From positions 1 to 64,000 of the forward strand of contig JAKQJM010000034.1 in assembly GCA_029561145.1 (NCBI GenBank): a stretch of 64,000 nt of DNA, in the 5' to 3' direction. The notes under the pieces are model-generated. The model was not told where the DNA came from and ran no database searches. It worked only from the letters and a program-made list of their open reading frames with translations. The stretch comes from Pseudomonadota bacterium. GTDB taxonomy: Bacteria > Pseudomonadota > Gammaproteobacteria > Xanthomonadales > Rhodanobacteraceae. Positions within the stretch are counted from its first letter, which is position 1. Each line of letters opens with the position of its first letter. The translations under genes and the position numbers were made by a program. This document shows positions 35,435 to 43,664 of this stretch, piece after piece.

Positions 35435-36325
35435 ATGCGGCTGAACGACGAACTGCGCGCCAGGTTGCGGGATCTGCGCCTGAGCGCGCGTTCGGCCGCG
35501 GGCGCCGATGGCCTCGGCATGCACGCGAGCCGCAGTCGCGGTGCCGGCCTCGAATTCGCGCAGTACCGTGGTTACGAACCGGGCGACGAGCCGCGCCGGA
35601 TCGACTGGAAACTGTATGCGCGCTCCGATCGTTATTTCGTGCGCGAAGCGGAGCGCGACAGCCCACTTACGCTTTGGATCGTGATCGACGCGAGCGCTTC
35701 GATGGGATTTGCCGACCGCGCACGCGCGGATTTCAGCAAACTCGATGCAGCGAAGCTGCTTGCCGCCTGTGCCATCGAACTGGCCCTGCGACAAGGCGAT
35801 CGTTTCGGCTTGATTGCACTTTCCGCCGGCTCGGTGCGCTTCGCGCCCGATGCCGCCGGCGCGCGCCAGCGTGATCGCTGCCTGCTTGAGCTCGATCAGC
35901 TCGCGAGCACGGGCCTGCTCCCCGATACCGTCAAATTGCGACCGTTGCTGGAGCGCGTTCGCCCAGGCTCGCTCGTGCTTTTCCTCAGCGACGGCTTCGA
36001 CGATGGCTTGACCGGGCTTGCCCTGCAGCTCGCTGCGGCGCGGCGTGACGTGCTCTCGATCCAGTTGCTCGGTGCCGATGAGCGCGATTTCCGGTTCAAG
36101 GGTGGCCATCGTTTTCGCGATCCCGAAACCGGTGCCGAGTTGCGCGTCGATGGCGCTGCCGCACGTGCCGATTTTATCGAGCGGTTTGCCGCCGCGCGCG
36201 CCGATCTGGCCAGGCGGTTCGCTGCTGCGGGTATCGTGCATGTCGAGCATGTACTCGACCGCCCGCTCGATGAGCCATTGCGCCGCTTGTTCGGTGCCAC
36301 GCAACGCGTCAGCGAGCGTCGATGA
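35435..36325 (+). CDS. DUF58 protein (VWA-like)
   Basis: A 296-residue protein. The DUF58 core is RGAGLEFAQYRGYEPGDEPRRIDW, and the following von-Willebrand-like fold has DASASMGFADRAR, a MIDAS-type metal site (DxSxS). DUF58 proteins form pairs with MoxR ATPases. It overlaps the next gene by 4 nt (ATGA), so translation is coupled. No membrane segment. Confidence 0.9.
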   Translation: MRLNDELRARLRDLRLSARSAAGADGLGMHASRSRGAGLEFAQYRGYEPGDEPRRIDWKLYARSDRYFVREAERDSPLTLWIVIDASASMGFADRARADFSKLDAAKLLAACAIELALRQGDRFGLIALSAGSVRFAPDAAGARQRDRCLLELDQLASTGLLPDTVKLRPLLERVRPGSLVLFLSDGFDDGLTGLALQLAAARRDVLSIQLLGADERDFRFKGGHRFRDPETGAELRVDGAAARADFIERFAAARADLARRFAAAGIVHVEHVLDRPLDEPLRRLFGATQRVSERR

Positions 36326-37473
36326 ACCTCGGCCTGCTGTTGCCGATGGGTCTCGTTGCGCTGGCAGGCGTAGTCGTGCCGTTGCTGATCCATCTGGTTC
36401 GCCGACCCGAGCAACGGATCGTCGATTTTCCTGCGCTGCGCTGGTTGCGCGAAAGCGTGCGTCCGCGTCGGCGCCTGCGTTTCGAGGATCCCTGGCTGCT
36501 CGCCGTTCGCCTGTTGCTGCTGATCCTGCTCGCGTTGCTGCTGGCGATGCCGGTGCTCGTCGGCGACTGGCGGCCGGCCCGGCACTGGATCGTGCTGAGC
36601 AGCGAAGTCGATCCTGCTGCGGCGAGGCGCGAGTTCACCGATTCCGCCGCCGAATGGCGCTGGCTGGCGCCGGACTTCCCGGTCGTTGACGCAGTGCCTC
36701 CAGCCGGATCCGCACAGGCCTTTGCCAGCCTGTTGCGGGAATTCGATGTCGATATCCCTGCGGCAGACCGCTTGAGCGTCATTGTCCCTGCCGAACTGCA
36801 CGGGCTCGATGCCGAGCGGCTCGCGCTCACGCATGAAGTCGACTGGCGCGTCATCCCTGCACACATCGATGGCGCGGCGACAGCCGCGACACTCAAGCCA
36901 CGGCGCGTCGCGATTCGGCATGCGGGCGCCGAATCCGCGGGGCTGGCTTACCTGCGCGCGGCGGTTTCCGCATGGCATGCGAATGCGCCGGAGCAGTGGC
37001 TTATCGATGACCAGGCCTCGGCGGCAACGCTATCCGACAATGTCGACTGGCTGATCTGGCTCGATGGGCCCGCACCCGAGGCACTGACGCCGTGGATCAC
37101 GCGCGGCGGGCGCGTGCTGCAGGTCGCGACCGCGCCGGACGTCGGCGAAATCGTCTGGCGGGATGAGGACGGCGCGCCGATTGCCGGTGACCGTCGTATC
37201 GGCTCGGGTCACCTCGTCAGCCTGCTGCGACCGTTGTCGCCGGGCGAGCTGCCAGGCCTGCTCGATGCCGATTTTCCTGGGCGCCTGCGGGCCTTGTTCG
37301 AAGACAAGCCGCCGCCACCGACGCTCGCGCCTGCCGGCAGCGCGCAGCCACTGCACGTCGAGCGGCAGCGCCAACCGTCGCAAACCAGCCTGATCGCCTT
37401 GCTCGGACTGCTTGCAGCGGTCCTTTTCCTGATCGAGCGGCTCCTCGCCACGCGTCGGCGGAGCGCGCCATGA
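36322..37473 (+). CDS. BatA-like N-terminal-domain membrane protein
   Basis: A 383-residue protein. The N-terminal BatA motif is LLPMGLVALAGVVVPLLIHLVRR, followed by RIVDFPALRWLRESVRPRRRL and a second membrane segment at about residues 57-77 (WLLAVRLLLLILLALLLAMPV). A third transmembrane segment is near the C-terminus (TSLIALLGLLAAVLFLIERLL). The soluble part between them is a degenerate Rossmann/VWA-like fold without a metal site (WLIWLDGPAPEALTPWI). It fits the aerotolerance-operon (Bat) type membrane partner of MoxR. It overlaps DUF58 upstream and the DUF4175-like gene downstream (ATGA). Confidence 0.85.
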   Translation: MNLGLLLPMGLVALAGVVVPLLIHLVRRPEQRIVDFPALRWLRESVRPRRRLRFEDPWLLAVRLLLLILLALLLAMPVLVGDWRPARHWIVLSSEVDPAAARREFTDSAAEWRWLAPDFPVVDAVPPAGSAQAFASLLREFDVDIPAADRLSVIVPAELHGLDAERLALTHEVDWRVIPAHIDGAATAATLKPRRVAIRHAGAESAGLAYLRAAVSAWHANAPEQWLIDDQASAATLSDNVDWLIWLDGPAPEALTPWITRGGRVLQVATAPDVGEIVWRDEDGAPIAGDRRIGSGHLVSLLRPLSPGELPGLLDADFPGRLRALFEDKPPPPTLAPAGSAQPLHVERQRQPSQTSLIALLGLLAAVLFLIERLLATRRRSAP

Positions 37474-39617
37474 GTCATCCGGCGATCGGTCGGTTGCAGG
37501 GCAGGCTGCGGCGGCGCTGGATCGCGCAGTTCGCCCTGTCGACCCTGCCGCTGCTGATCGCGCTTTTCGCGCTGGTTTCGCGGATCGCGACAGCGCAGGT
37601 CGCCATCGCGTTCGCCGGTATCGCGGCGGTCATCCTGGTCGTGTTCGCGAGTCGCCACCTGCGTGCGATCACGCCCGGCATGATCGTGCGCAGGCTCGAT
37701 GCCGGCACGGTCACGCTCGAAGACAGCGCCGATCTGCTGCTGCGCACGCCCGACGATCTCGATGGCCTGGCCCACTTGCAGCGTGAGCGAGTCGCGGCTC
37801 GGCTTGATCTCGCCGCGCTGCCCGAACTGCGCGATCCCTGGCCATGGCGACGCATCCTGATCGGTGTGCTGCTGGCGATCGCGACTGCGGTGATTCCGCT
37901 CCCCACGAAGAACCCGCCGGCCACACAGCCTCCAGCGACAGTCGCCACAGGCGCAGACGCAAATAAGATCGAGCAGACGACCCTGGTTTCCGCCCGCCTA
38001 GACATCAAGGCGCCGGGCTACACCGGGCTGCCGGAGCGTGTCGAGGCCGTACTCGACACCCAACTCGCCGAAGGATCGGTCGCACGCTGGCAGTTGCGCC
38101 TCGATCCGCCACCCGGCGCGGTGAGCCTGCGCTTCCTCGATGGTTCGCTGCTTGCGCTGAAGGAGGATGCCGGGACCTGGCAGGGCGAACGCCGCATTGA
38201 TGCGTCGATGCTCTATCGCCTTGAAGTCGAGGGTGCTGCGCCGCTCGCCGACGATCGTCTGCATCGCCTCGACGTGATCGTCGATCTCGCGCCGGAGATA
38301 CGCGTCAACGCGCCGGACAAGACCCTGAGCGTGCTCGACAGCGACCAGAAATCGTGGTCGCTCGACTTCGAGGTCAGCGATGACTATGGCGTCGTCGATG
38401 CGCAGCTCGCGATGACCCTGGCCCAGGGCAGTGGCGAGCAGGTCACGGTCAGCGAGCGCAGCCTGCGCCTGCAAGCCGATGCGGGTGGCGATCCGCGCCA
38501 GCGACGTTATCGTCGTCGACTTGATCTCGCCGAGCTGGGCTTCGTCGCCGGCGACGACCTGATCGTGCGCCTGCTCGTCCATGACAATCGCAGGCCCGCC
38601 GCAAACCTGTCACGCAGTCCGAGTTACATCCTGCGCTGGCCTGCCGACAACGCGGTCGCGAGCGAAGGCGTCGATGGCATCGTGCAGAAGGTGCTGCCGG
38701 CGTATTTCCGCAGCCAGCGCCAGATCATCATCGACACCGAGGCGCTGATCGCCGAACGCCCACTCCCGGCTGCCGAAAAGTTCCTCGCGCGTTCGGATTC
38801 GATTGGCGTCGACCAGAAGATCCTGCGCCTGCGTTACGGCCAGTTCCTCGGCGAGGAATTCGAATCGGGTGATCGTGGCAAGCCGCCGGCAAAGCAGGAC
38901 AAGGGTGAACACGATGAGCACGCGTCGCAGCAGGACGCATTGACCTCGGAACACGATCACGAGGTTGCCGGCGGGGGCGCGCCGGTGTTCGGCAGCGCGA
39001 CCGACGTGTTGAGCGAATACGGACACACCCATGACCACGCCGAGGCAGCGACCCTGCTCGATCCCGAGACAAGGAAGATCCTCAAGGCCGCACTGGCGGA
39101 AATGTGGCAGGCGGAGCTGCATCTTCGCCAGGCGGACCCGACCGCCGCCTTGCCCTACGAAAATCGCGCGCTGCTCCTGATCAAGCAGGTCCAGCAATCG
39201 ACACGCATCTATCTTGCCCGGGTCGGGCTCGAACTGCCGCCGGTCGATGAGAGTCGCCGCCTCTCCGGTGAACGCAAGGATCTGCGCGATCCACGCGGAC
39301 CGCTCCGCGCGGCGAGCCTTGAGCATGCCCCGATTGGCGAGGTCTACCAGGCCTTGCTCGCTGGCGCGCCCGCCGATCTCGGATCGTTCGAGACCTGGTT
39401 GCGTGCGCATGACAAGAACATTCCCGATGCGCTCGGCGTGCTTGCGGCGATCGATGTCCTGCGTCGTGATCCGGATTGCGCCGGATGTCGCGAGCGCCTG
39501 CTCGACGTGTTGTGGCCCCTCGTGCCGACACCACCGGCCGCAGTGCGCATGCGCGCGCGTCCCGACGAGATCGGCCGGCACTACCTCGATGCATTGGGCA
39601 AGGAGGGGCGACCATGA
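37470..39617 (+). CDS. Large membrane protein of the DUF4175-like type
   Basis: A 715-residue protein. Two transmembrane segments near the N-terminus (FALSTLPLLIALFALV, IAFAGIAAVILVVFAS) and one at about 128-142 (ILIGVLLAIATAVIPLP) anchor it. The periplasmic part is beta-rich (KAPGYTGLPERVEAVLD, LRLDPPPGAVSLRFLDGSLL, WSLDFEVSDDYGVVDAQLAM), then a charged helical region with a His/Asp/Glu cluster near 475-520 (DKGEHDEHASQQDA, SEYGHTHDHAEAA) and a helical C-terminus. The layout matches DUF4175-type proteins beside MoxR/BatA genes. The acidic-His stretch could bind metal ions. It overlaps both neighbours by 4 nt. Confidence 0.78.
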   Translation: MSHPAIGRLQGRLRRRWIAQFALSTLPLLIALFALVSRIATAQVAIAFAGIAAVILVVFASRHLRAITPGMIVRRLDAGTVTLEDSADLLLRTPDDLDGLAHLQRERVAARLDLAALPELRDPWPWRRILIGVLLAIATAVIPLPTKNPPATQPPATVATGADANKIEQTTLVSARLDIKAPGYTGLPERVEAVLDTQLAEGSVARWQLRLDPPPGAVSLRFLDGSLLALKEDAGTWQGERRIDASMLYRLEVEGAAPLADDRLHRLDVIVDLAPEIRVNAPDKTLSVLDSDQKSWSLDFEVSDDYGVVDAQLAMTLAQGSGEQVTVSERSLRLQADAGGDPRQRRYRRRLDLAELGFVAGDDLIVRLLVHDNRRPAANLSRSPSYILRWPADNAVASEGVDGIVQKVLPAYFRSQRQIIIDTEALIAERPLPAAEKFLARSDSIGVDQKILRLRYGQFLGEEFESGDRGKPPAKQDKGEHDEHASQQDALTSEHDHEVAGGGAPVFGSATDVLSEYGHTHDHAEAATLLDPETRKILKAALAEMWQAELHLRQADPTAALPYENRALLLIKQVQQSTRIYLARVGLELPPVDESRRLSGERKDLRDPRGPLRAASLEHAPIGEVYQALLAGAPADLGSFETWLRAHDKNIPDALGVLAAIDVLRRDPDCAGCRERLLDVLWPLVPTPPAAVRMRARPDEIGRHYLDALGKEGRP

Positions 39618-41326
39618 CGCTCGCACTGGCCACCATGCTCGTGCTCGCGCTGGCCGCCATGCTCGGCACGTGGCGCGTGATCACGGGGCGGCAGCGCTGG
39701 CGCTGGCCGCGCATGCTTGGCCAATGGCTGATGGCAGGCCTGCTTTTCCTGCTGCTGTTCCCGCCGACCATTCCGCACAGCGCACAGACGATGCGCGTGC
39801 TGACGCCCGGTTCGAGCGATGTGCAGATCCACGCGCCGAAACCCGGCGTGATCGGCGTGGTGCTGCCGGGTGTCGTTGCAAATTCGCCGATGTTCGAATC
39901 CGTGCCCGACCTCGCCACCGCATTGCGCCGCCATCCGCGGGTCAATCGATTGGAGATCGTCGGCGACGGCCTGCCCGCACGCGATCGCGAATCGGTATCG
40001 GACCTTGCGCTGGATTTCGAACGAGGGCCCGATCCTGTCGGCATCATCGGACTGGATGTGCCCTACGACGTGGGTGCCGGCACGTGGTGGTCGCTGCGCG
40101 GCAAAGTCGCTGGCGTGCCCGGCGCGCGACTTGAGCTGCGCGATCGCTCCGGTGCGGTCGTGTCGACAGCCAGCATGGATCCACAGGGCCTGTTCCGCTT
40201 TTCGATCCTGGCCAGATCGGCGGGCGAAGCCGTGTATCGGCTGCGCCTGCTCGGCGCCGGTGATGCCATGATCGAGGACGTGCCGATCGCCACGCGTGTG
40301 CGGAAAGGAGAGTCGTTGCGCAGCATCGTCGTGGCCGGAGCGCCCGACGCCGAACTCAAGTACTTGCGTCGCTGGGCGATCGATGCCGGTCATGCGTTCT
40401 CGACCCGGATCGCGTTGAGTCCGGGCATCGAACAGCAACAGGATGTCGTGACGCTCGATGCGAAGAGCCTGTCCGAAGCCGACCTGCTGATCGTCGATGA
40501 ACGCTCATGGGCCGGGTTTTCCCGATCGACCAAGGCATTGATCGGCGATGCCGTCGCGAATGGCCTCGGACTGATCCTGCGCGTGACCGGCGCGCTGCCG
40601 AAAGGCGTCGCTTCGGATTGGGCGGGTTTCGGATTCAAATCCAGCGTTGCGGACACCGCGCAATCCGTGACCATCGCCAATGAATTCGGCAACGGCGCAG
40701 GCGAGGCGAGCCTTTCCCGCGTACCGCTGCGGATCGACGCCGACGACGCGGTTGTCCTGCTGTCGGCGACCGACGGCAGTCCACTCGCGCTGTGGCGGGC
40801 CGTGGGACAAGGGCGCGTGGCGCTGTGGATGCCGGTTGACACCTATCGCATCCAGCTTGGCGGAGACAGTGCCCGTCACGGCTCGCTCTGGAGCCGCCTG
40901 TTTTCGACGGCGGCGCGAGCGCATGCCGAACGCGCGCCCGGATTGCCGCACGACGCGCGCGTCGGCCAGCGCAGCGTGATCTGCGGGCTCTCCGCTCCGG
41001 CTGCGATCGAGCATGGCGCGCAGCCGCGCGTCGAACTGTCGATCGTTCCCGGGGCATCCGGTTGCGCAGCGTGGTGGCCATCCGCTGCGGGATGGCAGTA
41101 CCTGTCCGATGCCCGTGGTCGATGGCCCATCCACGTTCTTGCCGAGGATGAGGCAGTGAACGTCCTGCGTGCGCAGAATCGCGACGCCACCGCAGAGCTC
41201 GTAGGCAACTCCGCGTCGGAGCGCGAACCGCGAGCCGACATGCCGCGCTGGCCGCTGTTCCTGCTCTGGCTCGCGATCAGCGCGCTGTTCTGGTGGATCG
41301 AACGCCGTTCGGCCAGCGCTTCCTGA
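39614..41326 (+). CDS. Membrane-anchored glutamine-amidotransferase-like protein of the Bat locus
   Basis: A 570-residue protein from the ATG at 39614, which overlaps the previous stop (ATGA). AGGAGGGG lies just upstream. Transmembrane segments are at the N-terminus (two: MTLALATMLVLALAAML, and MLGQWLMAGLLFLLLFPPTI) and at the C-terminus (LFLLWLAISALFWWI). The periplasmic part has an Ig-like domain (LRGKVAGVPGARLELRDRSG) and a Rossmann/amidotransferase-like domain (ADLLIVDERSWAGFSRSTKAL, GQGRVALWMPVDTYR), a layout common in BatA-associated membrane proteins. It closes the MoxR run. Function is unknown. Confidence 0.75.
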   Translation: MTLALATMLVLALAAMLGTWRVITGRQRWRWPRMLGQWLMAGLLFLLLFPPTIPHSAQTMRVLTPGSSDVQIHAPKPGVIGVVLPGVVANSPMFESVPDLATALRRHPRVNRLEIVGDGLPARDRESVSDLALDFERGPDPVGIIGLDVPYDVGAGTWWSLRGKVAGVPGARLELRDRSGAVVSTASMDPQGLFRFSILARSAGEAVYRLRLLGAGDAMIEDVPIATRVRKGESLRSIVVAGAPDAELKYLRRWAIDAGHAFSTRIALSPGIEQQQDVVTLDAKSLSEADLLIVDERSWAGFSRSTKALIGDAVANGLGLILRVTGALPKGVASDWAGFGFKSSVADTAQSVTIANEFGNGAGEASLSRVPLRIDADDAVVLLSATDGSPLALWRAVGQGRVALWMPVDTYRIQLGGDSARHGSLWSRLFSTAARAHAERAPGLPHDARVGQRSVICGLSAPAAIEHGAQPRVELSIVPGASGCAAWWPSAAGWQYLSDARGRWPIHVLAEDEAVNVLRAQNRDATAELVGNSASEREPRADMPRWPLFLLWLAISALFWWIERRSASAS

Positions 41327-41332
41327 TCAGTT

Positions 41333-42289
41333 TCAGGCCTGTGGATCGGCCTTGCCGATGCCGGCGACGAGGTTGTGCTCCCGCGCCATGCGCGATTCGC
41401 GTCGCGCGATATACAAGCTCGCACCAATCACGATCGCTGCACCGATCGCGGTGTAACGATCGATCGTTTCATCGAACAGCAGCCAGGCGAGCATGCCGAC
41501 CACGAGGAACTGCAGATAGCTCAAGGGCGCCAGCGCCGAGGCTTCGGCCATCCTGAGGGCGCGCGTCCAGCAGTAGTGACCACTGGTGCCGAGCGCACCC
41601 GAGAGGATCAGCCAGGGCCAGATGTCCGCATCGGGCCAGCGCCAGACCGTCAACGCGGCAGGCAGGCTCAGCGGTACCCAGAGCAGGGTGGTCAGCAGCA
41701 CGATGCGATCGGGTGGATCGGTGCGCGACAGGTACTTGATGCTGATCGTGACCATGCCGCTGATGGCCGCTGCGAGCAGGGCTATCAGTGTGGCCGAACT
41801 GAAATCCGCGGCGGTCGGACGGACGATCACGATGACGCCGATGAACCCTGCTATCACGGCGCTCCAGCGCCGCATGCGGACGATCTCGCCGAGCACGAGC
41901 ACCGCACCGATCGTCACGAACAACGGGGTCGAGTAGGAGAGGGCGACCGCCTGGGCCAGCGGCAGATGCACGAGCGCCCAGAACCCGCAGACCATCGACA
42001 CGGTGCCGGCCGCACAGCGCACCAGATAGAAGCCGAGCCGCCGCGTGCGCAGGATCTCGATGCCGTGGACGCGCAACAGGGGCAGGGCGAAAAGCGCACC
42101 GAAAAAACAGCGGAAGAAGGCGATCTCGAACGGATGCTGCTGCTTCGATGCGAAGCGGATCGCCACAGCCATCATGCCGAACAGGGTGGCGCTTCCGGCC
42201 ATCAGCAATGCGGCGCGCGGCGGAAGCGCGGACGGCACGCTGATCGGGCTGTTCATTGCAGAAGGGGGCACCTCTGGGCGGTCGGGCAT
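41333..42289 (-). CDS. EamA-family (DMT) transporter
   Basis: An approximately 318-residue integral membrane protein. It has ten hydrophobic segments in the EamA arrangement of two five-helix repeats (LLMAGSATLFGMMAVAIRFA, GTVSMVCGFWALVHLPLAQA, YSTPLFVTIGAVLVLGEIV, SAVIAGFIGVIVIVRP, LIALLAAAISGMVTISIKYL, IVLLTTLLWVPLSLPAAL, ALGTSGHYCWTRAL, LSYLQFLVVGMLAWLLFDE, YTAIGAAIVIGASLYIARRE). Family members export metabolites or amino acids; substrate cannot be inferred. Start is uncertain between 42289 (MPDRPEVP) and 42256 (MNSPISVP), neither with a good ribosome site. It converges on the Bat locus and runs divergently from kdsB. Confidence 0.85.
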   Translation of the reverse strand: MPDRPEVPPSAMNSPISVPSALPPRAALLMAGSATLFGMMAVAIRFASKQQHPFEIAFFRCFFGALFALPLLRVHGIEILRTRRLGFYLVRCAAGTVSMVCGFWALVHLPLAQAVALSYSTPLFVTIGAVLVLGEIVRMRRWSAVIAGFIGVIVIVRPTAADFSSATLIALLAAAISGMVTISIKYLSRTDPPDRIVLLTTLLWVPLSLPAALTVWRWPDADIWPWLILSGALGTSGHYCWTRALRMAEASALAPLSYLQFLVVGMLAWLLFDETIDRYTAIGAAIVIGASLYIARRESRMAREHNLVAGIGKADPQA

Positions 42290-42363
42290 TGTACATCGTG
42301 CCCCTGTATTCACCGGATCGACTCGATTAGTCTGATGGACTGTGTTCAGGCGGAATCTGCTGC

Positions 42364-43143
42364 ATGACCTCCGATCCCGATTTTGTCGTCGCGATTCCGG
42401 CCCGGCATGGTTCGACCCGCCTGCCGGGCAAGCCGTTGCTGCCGCTCGCCGGTGTGCCGATGATCGTGCATGTGGCCCTTCGTGCCTTGCGCGCCGGTGC
42501 GCGCGAAGTTGTCGTTGCGACGGATGACCAGCGCATCGTCGACGCGCTGGAAGGCAGTGGCGTCGCGGTATGCCTGACCCGCTCCGACCATGCCTCGGGT
42601 TCCGATCGCCTGGCCGAAGTCGTCGGTCTGCGCGCCTGGCCCGAAGACTGCATCGTGGTGAACCTGCAAGGCGACGAGCCACTCGCCCCGGCGAGCGGCA
42701 TCCGCGCGGTGGCAATGGCCCTGGCAGCCAGTCCGGCACCGATGGCGACGCTGGCCACCCCGCTGCTGTCCACCGAGGAACTGTTCGATCCGAACTGCGT
42801 CAAGCTCGTGCGCAGGCTCGACGGCCATGCGCTCTATTTCAGCCGTGCCCCCGTGCCGTGGGCACGCGATGCGCTTGCGGTGGATCGGCAGCGGCTGCCG
42901 CCGGATACCTCGTTCCTTCGCCATGTCGGCATCTATGCCTACCGGGCGGGGTTCCTTGCCCAGCTCGCCAGGTTGCCGCGTACGCCGCTCGAAGTCGCCG
43001 AGTCGCTCGAACAATTGCGAGCGCTCGAACACGGTCATGACATCGCCGTCGCGATCGCGCCCGAGCCCTTTCCTGCAGGTGTCGATACGCCAGCGGACCT
43101 GGTTCGCGTCAAACGGATCCTGGCGGCAAGCGCCGACCGGTGA
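42364..43143 (+). CDS. kdsB: 3-deoxy-manno-octulosonate cytidylyltransferase (CMP-KDO synthetase)
   Basis: A 259-residue enzyme that activates KDO with CTP for lipid A-core assembly. Family motifs are VVAIPARHGSTRLPGKPLLPLAG, VVATDDQRI, LTRSDHASGSDRLAE, VVNLQGDEPL and HVGIYAYR. The following phosphatase gene overlaps it by 4 nt (GTGA), so the two are translationally coupled. Its presence shows an LPS-bearing Gram-negative cell. Confidence 0.95.
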   Translation: MTSDPDFVVAIPARHGSTRLPGKPLLPLAGVPMIVHVALRALRAGAREVVVATDDQRIVDALEGSGVAVCLTRSDHASGSDRLAEVVGLRAWPEDCIVVNLQGDEPLAPASGIRAVAMALAASPAPMATLATPLLSTEELFDPNCVKLVRRLDGHALYFSRAPVPWARDALAVDRQRLPPDTSFLRHVGIYAYRAGFLAQLARLPRTPLEVAESLEQLRALEHGHDIAVAIAPEPFPAGVDTPADLVRVKRILAASADR

Positions 43144-43598
43144 GGATGTTGTTCGTGTGCATGGGCAATATCTGTCGATCGCCGACGGTCGAAGCGGTCG
43201 CGCGGGTCGAGTTCGCGCGTGCCGGCCTCGACATTGAAGTCGCTTCGGCAGGTACCGAGGGTTTCCACGTCGGCAACCCCGCCGATCGTCGTTCGATCGC
43301 GATGGCCGAGGCGAATGGCTATCCGCTCGGCGCGCATCGGGCGCGCCAGGTCTGCGCCGCGGATTTCTCGCGTTTCGATCACCTGCTGGTCATGGATCGG
43401 ACCAACGAAGCGACCTTGTTGCGCCGGACTCCAGCGGAAGCACGACAGCGTGTGGCGCTGTTTCTTCCGTTCGTCGGAATTTCCGAACCTGTCGAACTGC
43501 CCGATCCGTATTACGGTCGAACCCGTGACTTCCAGCTTGCCCTCGACCTGGCTCGCGATGGCATCATGGCGTTCACCCGGCGTTTTGTCGGGTCATAA
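43140..43598 (+). CDS. Low-molecular-weight protein-tyrosine phosphatase
   Basis: A 152-residue enzyme beginning with GTG at 43140; its first residues carry the P-loop C7-MGNIC-R13 (MLFVCMGNICRSP), the CX5R signature. The general acid Asp is in VELPDPYYG near the C-terminus. Typical bacterial LMW-PTPs act on tyrosine kinases of polysaccharide export or on low-molecular-weight phosphoesters. An ATG at 43146 is an alternative start that keeps the whole P-loop. It is coupled to kdsB. Confidence 0.92.
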   Translation: MRMLFVCMGNICRSPTVEAVARVEFARAGLDIEVASAGTEGFHVGNPADRRSIAMAEANGYPLGAHRARQVCAADFSRFDHLLVMDRTNEATLLRRTPAEARQRVALFLPFVGISEPVELPDPYYGRTRDFQLALDLARDGIMAFTRRFVGS

Positions 43599-43664
43599 TC
43601 GTCTCCGTCCGGCGGAACATGTAGGGCCGGCCGATACAGGACCTGGATCGCAAGAGGGAATCGG

